From Candidatus Peribacter sp. (GTDB lineage: Bacteria; Patescibacteriota; Gracilibacteria; Peribacterales; Peribacteraceae), in NCBI GenBank assembly GCA_018652955.1, contig JABIBA010000016.1:1-58802 (forward strand): a DNA stretch of 58,802 bases. Reading direction: 5' to 3'. Within the stretch, counting starts at the first letter, position 1, and every line of letters starts with the position of its first letter. Positions 16,386 to 24,243 of the stretch are shown here, piece by piece. The notes beneath the pieces were generated by a model, which saw nothing but the letters and a program-made list of their open reading frames with translations, was not told where the DNA came from and searched no databases. Made by a program: the position numbers and the translations under genes.

Positions 16386-17765
16386 CTACAAAGGCTTATC
16401 ACTCACGATAAAGCCTGCAAGATCTAGATACATATCTTTCTTTGCAACGGTGAACGTATCGAGTGTTCCTATGGTAGAGAAAAATCCTAGAGCATCGAAC
16501 ACATCGTCTGCTCTGCTACGGAAGCTTATTGAGTTATTGTTAAACACTTGCTCGCCATCGTATTGAACGATGAGACTTCCGTTAAGGCGGCGCACAGGAA
16601 CAGTATTGGAACGCGCAATGATATCGATACGGTGCCACTCGTTATCTGCAGCTAAATCTATTTCTGTTATGCGAGAGATATCAAACTCGTCTTGGAATCC
16701 ACCATGAATAGAAAGCTCACCTTTCTTCGTCCACCCGGCCCCTACAAAGTAATCTGACCCGAGCACTCCATAGTTACTCGTAGTGATTCCTCCTTTAACT
16801 CCTGGCAGAGATCCTGACGTACCAAAATCGAAGTCTTCTGGGAATCGAACATAGTAGCGCAGGTGAATATTTTCTGTTGGCATCATCTTTCCTTGTCCAA
16901 TAGCAACGACACCAGCCTTCGCCTTATCGTAGAAATGGGCAATAAAGTTACTCCCAGCACCTTTCGGATAGTGAACACGAAGGAGTGCAGGGAATTTGCC
17001 TCCAGGCTCTTCAATGCGCTCTACACGATCCAGATCCAACTTTGCTACAAGGTTAATACCATCATCTGCTTCTATAACAGGTGCGTCATTATCTATATAA
17101 AAGTTCCACTCGTCCTTCCAGTTTGAGCTAAGTGGAAATGAGTACGGATATTTTTTTCCTTCAGAAAAACTCTGGGTGCGGGCAACAGGTGTGCCTCCCA
17201 AGCTTTCATAGCTACCTGAGTCTAGGTGAGAAATCTTCGCATCGAGGCGGTGAATAATTTCTGCCATATCTGCTCTGGTAAGCTCTTGATTAAAGCTTCT
17301 GATGTTTACTGGAATAGCATTGCGACTTGCAAGACCTCGGACAAATTCTGCAAACCACTCGTCACCTTTCTCTCCACTAAGATTAAATCCATTGGAAATA
17401 ATTTTAGCTGCTTCTACAAACTGCACAGGACGCTCCGGCTGAAATGTTCCATCAGGATATCCACCAATCATTCCAAGCGTCTTTGCATAACAGACATACT
17501 TGGCAAACCATTGATCAGTAACATCAGGGAAGCAGCTTCCTCCAGTAGAGGAGTCATAGAGAGATTCAATAATAATCTTTGTAAACTCAGCACGATTGAT
17601 AGATTTGTTTGGGCCAAAGGTTCCATCAGAATATCCTTTTACTATTCCCTTCGACTGTACGTAGTCTATTGCCGCTTTATTTTGATGATGAACAGAGACA
17701 TCAGAAAAACTTGCGAGTGCAGTAACAGGAATAAGAAGTGCTGTAAGCAGGAAGGATATTTTCAT
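16386..17765 (-). CDS. SLH-anchored protein with polysaccharide-lyase-like domain
   Basis: A 459-residue secreted protein with a signal peptide (cleavage near ALA-SF, residue 19). Three S-layer-homology repeats follow: the first two carry GIVKGYSDGTFGPN...RAEF and GMIGGYPDGTFQPE, the third (about 128-180) is diverged. Residues about 200-459 are rich in beta strands; HLRYYVRFPEDFDF, then LPGVKGG, resemble alginate-lyase-type (PL14-like) glucuronan/alginate lyase cores. SLH domains bind pyruvylated wall polymers, so the enzyme or lectin would be held at the surface. The lyase assignment is from recalled pattern and catalytic residues were not verified. It starts 13 bases after the stop of the sensor gene and is likely co-transcribed. 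Confidence 0.82.
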   Translation of the reverse strand: MKISFLLTALLIPVTALASFSDVSVHHQNKAAIDYVQSKGIVKGYSDGTFGPNKSINRAEFTKIIIESLYDSSTGGSCFPDVTDQWFAKYVCYAKTLGMIGGYPDGTFQPERPVQFVEAAKIISNGFNLSGEKGDEWFAEFVRGLASRNAIPVNIRSFNQELTRADMAEIIHRLDAKISHLDSGSYESLGGTPVARTQSFSEGKKYPYSFPLSSNWKDEWNFYIDNDAPVIEADDGINLVAKLDLDRVERIEEPGGKFPALLRVHYPKGAGSNFIAHFYDKAKAGVVAIGQGKMMPTENIHLRYYVRFPEDFDFGTSGSLPGVKGGITTSNYGVLGSDYFVGAGWTKKGELSIHGGFQDEFDISRITEIDLAADNEWHRIDIIARSNTVPVRRLNGSLIVQYDGEQVFNNNSISFRSRADDVFDALGFFSTIGTLDTFTVAKKDMYLDLAGFIVSDKPL

Positions 17766-17778
17766 AATGCGATGGGTA

Positions 17779-18735
17779 CTAAGTATTGCCTTTTAAATTC
17801 TCAATTTCTTCTTTGAGCTCTTTCATTTTCAACTCTCTTCCAATCATCAGATCATTAAGCTTCTTCAGTTCATCCACTTTCTCAGATAGTTCCTTGGTGC
17901 GCTCAACAACCTGTTTCTCACATTCTACCTTTGCATCTTCCAAGTCTTTGGTGCGTTTTTGTACTTCTACTTCAAGGTCTTGACCGTGCTTTTCGGAGTG
18001 CTTTCTGCGCAGCATTTCTAGATATTGCCTTCTTGTTATATAGAAGATATACACAAGGAGAATAGAGCCAGCAAGCACGACTACTGCTAAGGCTTTAGGG
18101 GGTAGTGACAAACTTGAAAGCGAGAGGAACGTATTGGCATCTATGTCGATTCCGAGAATTGCTACAGCTTTTCCATTCGAATCCAAGATCGGTGCGTAAC
18201 CCGAAATCCATGACCCCCATTGGTCGTGAGTTATTTCCGGATCTACTGCAGGTCCTTCCCATGCAGCCTGTTGCATGGCAGGCATTTCAGAGATGTCAAA
18301 GAGTTCACCGGGTACTACCGCTTCTTCATCTGTATCTACAATTCCATTGTTGTCAGTATCTAACTCTTCGTCAGAAAAGAGCATGTCATTTTCTGCGACA
18401 AACTCTAACTGCATAGGATCTCCTGTTTTTCGCATGATGTATACGTACTCAGAATTCGGAAGCGCTTCTTGAATAGCAATAAGCTTGTCTGTCAGAGGTT
18501 TAAGTTTTGGATCCGACAGGTCATCTTCAGAATCGATCCCCTCAAATTCACTTGCCTCTATTTGAAGTACAGCAAGAGCAGCACTGTTTCTAACATCATC
18601 TTTTATATGGATACTCATATAGGACCTGCTCCTTGTTATGAATGCATAACTACAGGTAGACACTATTCCTACAATAATAATAGGAATGATATATGCTTTT
18701 ATTTTTCTACTCAGTGGAGAGGTGTGTTCTTTCAT
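17779..18735 (-). CDS. Membrane sensor with extracellular domain and coiled coil, no output domain
   Basis: A 318-residue protein with two membrane segments (about residues 10-30 and 207-226) enclosing an extracellular domain of about 170 residues that resembles Cache/PAS-like sensors (SEYVYIMRKTGD, WGSWISGYAPILDSNG, VAILGIDIDA). It contains an EF-hand-like Asp-rich loop, DTDNNGIVDTDE. The cytoplasmic part is a long coiled coil ending DLMIGRELKMKELKEEIENL, a segment commonly seen just before histidine kinase domains, but the protein stops there. It may act through a separate partner. Of several in-frame ATGs, the one at 18735 sits 9 bases after TATATG, a possible -10; 18747 is an alternative start. 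Confidence 0.78.
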   Translation of the reverse strand: MKEHTSPLSRKIKAYIIPIIIVGIVSTCSYAFITRSRSYMSIHIKDDVRNSAALAVLQIEASEFEGIDSEDDLSDPKLKPLTDKLIAIQEALPNSEYVYIMRKTGDPMQLEFVAENDMLFSDEELDTDNNGIVDTDEEAVVPGELFDISEMPAMQQAAWEGPAVDPEITHDQWGSWISGYAPILDSNGKAVAILGIDIDANTFLSLSSLSLPPKALAVVVLAGSILLVYIFYITRRQYLEMLRRKHSEKHGQDLEVEVQKRTKDLEDAKVECEKQVVERTKELSEKVDELKKLNDLMIGRELKMKELKEEIENLKGNT

Positions 18736-18791
18736 GGGCATGATCATATATCAGATCGCGAAAATGCAAAACCCTGTGTAAGATACCCCTA

Positions 18792-20804
18792 ATGAAAATT
18801 ACCAACCCCTTTGCTCGGACAAAAGTACCATGGTGCACTACCTGTGAGTGGTTAGTATTGGGTCTTCTCGTTCTATCTATTCTATGGAGAGGAGGAAAGA
18901 GTCTGGATATGACGTGGCTTCTTACGGGGGTCGCAGCCTTTATTACACTCGTTTCACATACGAAAAATCGTCGCATCGGAAATAAAGATGTCCCTCTAAT
19001 GCTTTGGGGGGCAGTAATGGGATTTATCGCTCTCACAATAATTTCGTATCTTCTGTCTACTACAAGTAATTACGGATTAGATGAAGTACTTAGAACAGGG
19101 GCACTTAGTCTTGTTCTTCTTTGGATCATTCGAGCAGCATCAGATGGTGATGCTGGTGATGAATACATTGTTCGAATCGTTCGCATTCTGTGTATTACGG
19201 TAATCGTTGCCTGTGGTATTGGTATAATGGTGTACGTCTTTCAGCCGGTGAATAGACTTGTTGGGTCGTTCTTCGACTTCCGTTTTCATACTGACTACTG
19301 GCCAAATGCATGGGCACAGTTCTTATTGCTTACGTGGCCCTTGGTGCTCTACTGGGTACTAAGAGACTATCGCTTTGATACTAAGGACCTACGAAGTAGG
19401 TCAGAGCTGCTCATGCGGTCTGCAATCGTCGGGTTAGTCTTTGCCTGCCTTCTTCTATCATTCTCTCGTGGAGGATTCTTAGTATTTTTGTCACAGCTTT
19501 CTCTATGGGGACTGATTATCTACAAGAAGACGCGTCCACAGTTTCCTGTTCGCAGCATAATACCCGTATCAGTCGTAGTAGTTACTGTCGCCATTGGATG
19601 TTTCTTGTCTATAAACGCAGTGCGATCTAATTTATATGAAGTGCAAGAGGTTGGAGAGAAAGTTACACTGTCTGCTGCAGAAGGATCGAGCTCTGTAAGT
19701 GAGCGGTTTGGGTTTTGGTCTCAGGCATTAAACCTCGCTACCCAAAAACCACTGTTTGGTTGGGGTCCGTATAGCTTTCGTTTTGTTCAACCGCAGTTAC
19801 AGAGACAGGTGCTTGCAACATCAGATCACCCTCATAATGTGATTTTAAAAATTCTTATGGAGCGAGGAATTTTAGCAACAGTTCTCTTCGTCATCTTAGT
19901 AGGACTAGTAATGTATAGAGCAACAGTGCAACTGCTATCCGATCGTATAGAAGTCGGTTCATTAAAGTTTTCGTTACGCACGCTTATGTACATTGGACTC
20001 GTGGGTGTGATAGTCCATAACATGATTGATTTTAATTTGCAGTTTGTCGGTATCACGCTTCCATTTTGGCTGCTGCTTGGAATCTTAATGACCTATTTGG
20101 ATATCGACTCACTAAGAAATGTACCACCAGCAGTCGCACGGTGGACCGAGATACTCTTAGCCAGCGCCCTACTTGTTGTAGTGCTCTATGAAGGTGCGTA
20201 TCTTGGCATCTCTTCTGCTGGAAGAAGAGCTGAAGCTATTGGAGATCCATTCACTGCTATCGAATGGTACGAAAAGGCACAAGGTGAATACTTTACGAGG
20301 GATCTTCATTTAAGTCGTGCAAAAATATATGTTCAAGAAAGTAAGTACAAAGAAGCACAGGCTGCATTAGATGAGTACTTCGCTGTAAACAATGAGGACT
20401 TTAGAGCGTGGAAGAGGCAAGGGGATATCGCTCTTCTCTCAGGAGAGAAGCAACGAGCTCTTGAGTCGTACAAGCATGCCTTTGAACGTGGCAGATACAA
20501 TGACCTCAGCGTATTGCACGGATTGATAGAGGCATACCTTGCTCTAGACCTGAAAGAAGAGATAGAGAGTCAAAAACCTATGATCGACGGATTGCTCGTG
20601 ATGTTTGCTGATGCAATAGAACGCAATGCTCATCACATTGCCCTATCGCCAAATGTGGAAGAGTTGATAGCTATTTGTAATATGCTGGCGAGGCTCTACC
20701 CGCAGGAAGCTCCTCGGTATCAGGTAATGGCTGCAAAGGCAGATCACCATGCCCAATTCGAGCGTAATAGGATCCAAAGCAGGCCTCCAGGATTCCTGTG
20801 GTAG
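18792..20804 (+). CDS. O-antigen ligase-like (Wzy_C) membrane protein with TPR tail
   Basis: A 670-residue protein. The N-terminal two thirds hold about a dozen membrane segments with the Wzy_C/O-antigen ligase hallmarks LLLSFSRGGFLVFL (about residues 218-231), a large loop containing PLFGWGPYSF and the conserved His in SDHPHNVILKILMERG. The C-terminal part (about 485-650) consists of TPR-like helical repeats (ALDEYFAVNNEDFRAWKRQG). Such proteins join glycan chains to lipid or protein acceptors outside the membrane; glycosylation of the abundant surface proteins is one possible role. TAAGAT ends 7 bases before the ATG, so the mRNA is probably leaderless. Confidence 0.88.
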   Translation: MKITNPFARTKVPWCTTCEWLVLGLLVLSILWRGGKSLDMTWLLTGVAAFITLVSHTKNRRIGNKDVPLMLWGAVMGFIALTIISYLLSTTSNYGLDEVLRTGALSLVLLWIIRAASDGDAGDEYIVRIVRILCITVIVACGIGIMVYVFQPVNRLVGSFFDFRFHTDYWPNAWAQFLLLTWPLVLYWVLRDYRFDTKDLRSRSELLMRSAIVGLVFACLLLSFSRGGFLVFLSQLSLWGLIIYKKTRPQFPVRSIIPVSVVVVTVAIGCFLSINAVRSNLYEVQEVGEKVTLSAAEGSSSVSERFGFWSQALNLATQKPLFGWGPYSFRFVQPQLQRQVLATSDHPHNVILKILMERGILATVLFVILVGLVMYRATVQLLSDRIEVGSLKFSLRTLMYIGLVGVIVHNMIDFNLQFVGITLPFWLLLGILMTYLDIDSLRNVPPAVARWTEILLASALLVVVLYEGAYLGISSAGRRAEAIGDPFTAIEWYEKAQGEYFTRDLHLSRAKIYVQESKYKEAQAALDEYFAVNNEDFRAWKRQGDIALLSGEKQRALESYKHAFERGRYNDLSVLHGLIEAYLALDLKEEIESQKPMIDGLLVMFADAIERNAHHIALSPNVEELIAICNMLARLYPQEAPRYQVMAAKADHHAQFERNRIQSRPPGFLW

Positions 20805-20865
20805 AGGCCAAAAAACTCTAGTATCCACTGTTGTCTTATTGAAATCCCTTTTACAATTATCACCT

Positions 20866-21369
20866 ATGAAAAATCTCTCTCTCCTACTCCTTTCAGTTCT
20901 CCTTCTCTCCGGTTGCGGTGGTGACCGTAGTGAACGCCAAGAAGAACTCGATACAGAACAAATTCAGTACCCTATTCCAACGGGTGGCAAGGTAGAATTT
21001 GATAAACACGGAGAAGAGACATGGTTTGCCTACGGAGCAATGACAGAGGTGGGTGAGTACAGAGCAAACGGTGTTACGCAAGCGCATCAATTTGAAGACG
21101 GATACTATTTGCATACGGTAACGCTTAATATTGATCCTGCTGAAGATGGATTCTTTTATGAAGGATGGATAGTAAAGGGACCAAGTGTTATTTCTACCGG
21201 TCATCTTAGTAACTACTTTAGTGACTCACGCCACAGTTTACGTTTCACATCAGAAGACACGGATTACACAGGTCACACCAAAGTTATTATCACACTTGAA
21301 CCAGATGACGGAGATCCTGCTCCTGCAACTCATGTTGCGGAAGGGGAGTTGAAGGTAACAACTCGGTAA
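20866..21369 (+). CDS. Lipoprotein with beta-sandwich domain (RskA-like pattern)
   Basis: A 167-residue predicted lipoprotein (lipobox LLLSGC, Cys19). The rest is beta-rich: FFYEGWIVKGPSVISTGHL and KVIITLEPDDGDPAPATHV resemble the extracellular domain of anti-sigma-K-factor RskA proteins, though there is no cytoplasmic anti-sigma region. Function is unknown. A longer reading from 20749 would overlap the upstream gene and hide the signal peptide, so the ATG at 20866 is preferred; TACAAT ends 8 bases before it. Confidence 0.82.
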   Translation: MKNLSLLLLSVLLLSGCGGDRSERQEELDTEQIQYPIPTGGKVEFDKHGEETWFAYGAMTEVGEYRANGVTQAHQFEDGYYLHTVTLNIDPAEDGFFYEGWIVKGPSVISTGHLSNYFSDSRHSLRFTSEDTDYTGHTKVIITLEPDDGDPAPATHVAEGELKVTTR

Positions 21370-21562
21370 TAGGAGCTTTAGGAAGGAGTAGTTCGTATGC
21401 TTCTTGCAGCATTCCATCAGAAGTCATTTTAATATGACGAGCATAGATCCAAAAGTTCATGCCGTCCTCTCCACGAAGCACCATCTTACGAGTTTCATCT
21501 GGATACATATCTTTGTGATCCTCTTTAGTTTGAGTAGAAGTGATAGGTTGGTATTCAAGCAT
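21290..21562 (-). CDS. Possible small hypothetical protein
   Basis: A minus-strand frame of about 90 codons from an ATG at 21562 (a GTG at 21595 would add 11). The translation looks protein-like (DMYPDETRKMVLRGEDGM, NFWIYARHIKM) but matches no known family. Its 3' end overlaps the convergent lipoprotein gene by 80 bases, which is long for this window, so the last residues are doubtful. Real-gene status is uncertain. Confidence 0.4.
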   Translation of the reverse strand: MLEYQPITSTQTKEDHKDMYPDETRKMVLRGEDGMNFWIYARHIKMTSDGMLQEAYELLLPKAPITELLPSTPLPQHELQEQDLRHLVQV

Positions 21563-21595
21563 TGGAATTAGTAGTGAAGTAGATACAAAAAACAC

Positions 21596-22186
21596 ACCCT
21601 CCGTATAAAATCGGGGGCGCAGTTACGAGTACGTCAAACCCCCCTTACCTGCAGCAACAGGATGCGATAGGAGAGCAGTTGAGGACGTATGCACTATTCA
21701 TCACTGCGATTGTATACCTGAATCAGGTCATTGCAATACCAAAAAAAGTGTCTAAGACCCTATAGCCTCTAGGAGGATTTTTTCAGTTCTCGCTGTGTGT
21801 GTTTGTGCGAGTGGCTACTAGCCTTAGCATCTATTTATCCTACTATCCTCTTAGCCAAGAGTGGGCAGGCTCATCATCATGGACAATGTCATGAAGACAA
21901 TGAGTGCGGTGTGGAGTTCCACTACCGGAACAGATGCCGTGGGTGTGAATTGCTTCACTGGTACTATTGTAGGATTAATCATAGAGCTGCGGCAGTTTAC
22001 GGATCTAAAACGTGGTGTCTAGTACCATTTGACTACATCTGGTGTTCATATTGCGGTAATTGAATGTAAAGATGCTTTATGTAGAGCCATTTACCTGTTG
22101 GCAGTACTTCAGATTATTTCCCTGACTTTTTGTATATAGAGGGTAGAGTAGGGGATTTATTGAACAAATAATGTATACAAAAAGAG
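21596..22186 (+). other. 590-base gap without a convincing gene; possible structured RNA
   Basis: TATAAA at 21604 could be a -10, followed by a sequence starting GGGGGCGC whose G run can pair with ACCCCCC at about 21638-21645. Further on, CCTGCAGCAACAGG forms a small hairpin, and GCGATTG...CATTGC encloses CCTGAATCAGG (about 21705-21737). CCTCTAGGAGG followed by ATTTTTTC (about 21766-21783) could be a weak terminator. Short open frames (for example 47 codons from 21881) have no recognisable product. I found no match to the conserved cores of RNase P, SRP or tmRNA. Confidence 0.3.
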
Positions 22187-23221
22187 ATGACATATTTATC
22201 TAAATATTGCCTAGTACCGCTCTACAGTAGAACGCTCTTGAAAAGAGCAGTCGAAAAGATCAATTTATTGGAGTACAGTAGTTGCATGCTTTCTTCGGTC
22301 ATCATTGCATATTACTTGCAGCAGTTTAGTCAGCCAGTGCGTCTTCCGCATAGAGTAGACCAAAGTCCTCGACATATTCAGTCAGTACATCCTCGAGGAA
22401 ACCTGACTGTAGCAGCTGAATCTTCTGGTGCAGCAACTGTTCCTCCCGGGGCACAACGCGTAGAAATGATGAGGCTACGAATGACTGCTGGATGCAGTGG
22501 AGACATTACGATTAATACTATTTCTGTTCAGAGGAGGGGACTTGGAGCTAATGCAGACATTGCATCTATCTATGCAGTGCATCGTGGAAAGCGTATATCA
22601 AGAGCGCGACCAGTTTCGCGCAAAGATGGATCGGTAGATCTAAACGTACGAAATTTTAAACTTCCTGCATGCGAAGCAGAAGATATCTTGGTTCTTGTAA
22701 ACTTTTCTCCAACTGCTTCTGCGGCAGGGGAGCATAGATTTCAATTACGTGGAGTAGAAGCTGCGGGTTCTACTGTTCGTATAGAGCAACACATCGCAGC
22801 GCCAAATGCTGCACGAAGGACATCGGGGCGTGCGGTTGGTCAGATTGATGTGGACTATTTAAACCTCACACGAAAGGTACGGTTTGGCAGAAAACAGACA
22901 CTTTCAAGATTTACGTTGAAAGCGGATAAGAAAGATGACCATCTTCTTCGCGCAATTACATTCACAAATAACGGTTCTGCAACGAAAAGTGACCTAAAAA
23001 ATCTCTACATTGGCTTTCGCAATAGGCGTATTTCTACCCTTGTACCACAGTTGAACGGTGACACTGCACGCATAGAGTTCGATCCACCGTTTCTTCTGAG
23101 GAAGAACCAAAAGTTAAAGTTTGGGCTACACGCAGACGTAAACGCTAGTCGAAGTCGCACAATTCAGTTCGTTATAGAAGAAGAAGGTGACCTCGAAGCA
23201 ACTCCTGCAGTTGGGCGCTAG
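22187..23221 (+). CDS. Secreted or membrane-tethered protein with two beta-sandwich repeats
   Basis: A 344-residue protein of unknown function. Two related domains follow an N-terminal hydrophobic region: residues about 80-200 (DITINTISVQRRGLGANADI, IYAVHRGKRI, EAEDILVLVNF) and about 215-340 (HLLRAITFTNNGSATKSDL, LYIGFRNRRIST, LRKNQKLKFGLHADV). This layout, strand-rich with a short dynein-like loop of polar residues, recurs in CPR surface proteins. The start is uncertain: ATG 22187 has TATACA 7 bases before it, while ATG 22286 (MLSSVIIAYYL) would begin at the hydrophobic segment and has TACAGT 6 bases before it. Confidence 0.75.
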   Translation: MTYLSKYCLVPLYSRTLLKRAVEKINLLEYSSCMLSSVIIAYYLQQFSQPVRLPHRVDQSPRHIQSVHPRGNLTVAAESSGAATVPPGAQRVEMMRLRMTAGCSGDITINTISVQRRGLGANADIASIYAVHRGKRISRARPVSRKDGSVDLNVRNFKLPACEAEDILVLVNFSPTASAAGEHRFQLRGVEAAGSTVRIEQHIAAPNAARRTSGRAVGQIDVDYLNLTRKVRFGRKQTLSRFTLKADKKDDHLLRAITFTNNGSATKSDLKNLYIGFRNRRISTLVPQLNGDTARIEFDPPFLLRKNQKLKFGLHADVNASRSRTIQFVIEEEGDLEATPAVGR

Positions 23222-23263
23222 GAAAGATGGCCGTTTTCTGGCAAACTTTATACAATCCTTCTC

Positions 23264-24241
23264 ATGAGAATTCACCGTTTATCATTTGTACTTTGCTTTG
23301 CGCTTGTAGCGTGTAGTAATCCCGAACCCGTTCAGCCGGACATTGCACCACAAGAGGTGTTGCAACGTGCTACGCGTGCTGCAAAGACGCTAGAGTCTGC
23401 TCAGTATGTATTGCAAGGGGAATTTGATAGCAAGACAGATGCACTGTCTGCACTTGGTACGGTACGCATGGATGGAATGCTCGCAGGTGGTGGAGAGCAG
23501 TTGCGGTTCCAGATGGATCTCACTGCGGATATGGAAAGCATAGAAGGTAACTCTTCTCTTACGGGGACGTTGGAAGTTGTCGTGATCTCTGAAGAGGAGG
23601 TGTATATGAATATTCGCTCTCTTGTTTCTCAGCCCAGCTCAGCATTATTTCAACCTGAATTAATTGCAACCCTTGCAGGGCAGTGGTGGCTGCTTTCCGA
23701 AGATGATACTCCACCAATGGCTGAATCCGTTACACCTGATCCACGCCTGTTACAAGCACAAGCCCAGGTGGTAAGCGTCACTCGTGATAGAGGAGTCGTA
23801 TCCATCGATGGAAGAGATGTCCATCACTATGATGTTGCCTTGGATAAGATCAAGCTTGCAGAGTATCTTTCCGCAGTAGCTCTTGAGAAAGGAGTAGACT
23901 TTGACACTAAAGAAACTACGGATGCAATTGAAGAAATCCAGGCTAGTGGGCAACTATGGATAGATGCGGAGACGTACTACGTACAAAAAATAAACTGGGT
24001 TGTACAATCTATGCCACTCGATAACGGAGGGACAGCTTCTATTTCGTTTACTGTGAACTTCCGAAGCCACAATAACGCTCCTGCAATCCTGCCGCCTACA
24101 GGGGCAAAGCAGTTTTCTCCTGGATTATTGTACACACTACCTTCAAAAGCTTTATTTCCAGAAGAGCTTCGGAATCAAATCCCTGCAGAATATAGCGACG
24201 AAGATTTATTTGAGGTATTACAACAAATGAATTCCTATTAA
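23264..24241 (+). CDS. Lipoprotein, LolA/LppX-like fold
   Basis: A 325-residue predicted lipoprotein (lipobox FALVAC, Cys17). The body has the half-barrel pattern of LolA/LppX/LprG-type lipoproteins: TLESAQYVLQGEFDS, VRMDGMLAGGGEQLRFQMDL, SGQLWIDAETYYVQKINW. Such proteins bind lipids or serve as envelope scaffolds; the fold assignment is by recalled pattern. TACAAT ends 7 bases before the ATG. It is followed after 2 bases by the PKD protein gene, so the two are probably made together. Confidence 0.82.
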   Translation: MRIHRLSFVLCFALVACSNPEPVQPDIAPQEVLQRATRAAKTLESAQYVLQGEFDSKTDALSALGTVRMDGMLAGGGEQLRFQMDLTADMESIEGNSSLTGTLEVVVISEEEVYMNIRSLVSQPSSALFQPELIATLAGQWWLLSEDDTPPMAESVTPDPRLLQAQAQVVSVTRDRGVVSIDGRDVHHYDVALDKIKLAEYLSAVALEKGVDFDTKETTDAIEEIQASGQLWIDAETYYVQKINWVVQSMPLDNGGTASISFTVNFRSHNNAPAILPPTGAKQFSPGLLYTLPSKALFPEELRNQIPAEYSDEDLFEVLQQMNSY

Positions 24242-24243
24242 TT

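Noticed and set aside
21604-21790. Possible tmRNA, RNase P RNA or SRP RNA in the gene-poor gap
   Set aside because: None of the conserved cores (tag frame with ALAA ending, P4 sequence, SRP domain IV loop) could be found on either strand; only generic hairpins remain.
21797-22063. An 88-codon frame (GTG start) rich in Cys, His and Trp
   Set aside because: Amino acid content is atypical, no upstream signals support it, and an overlapping 47-codon frame is equally plausible; neither has a recognisable product.
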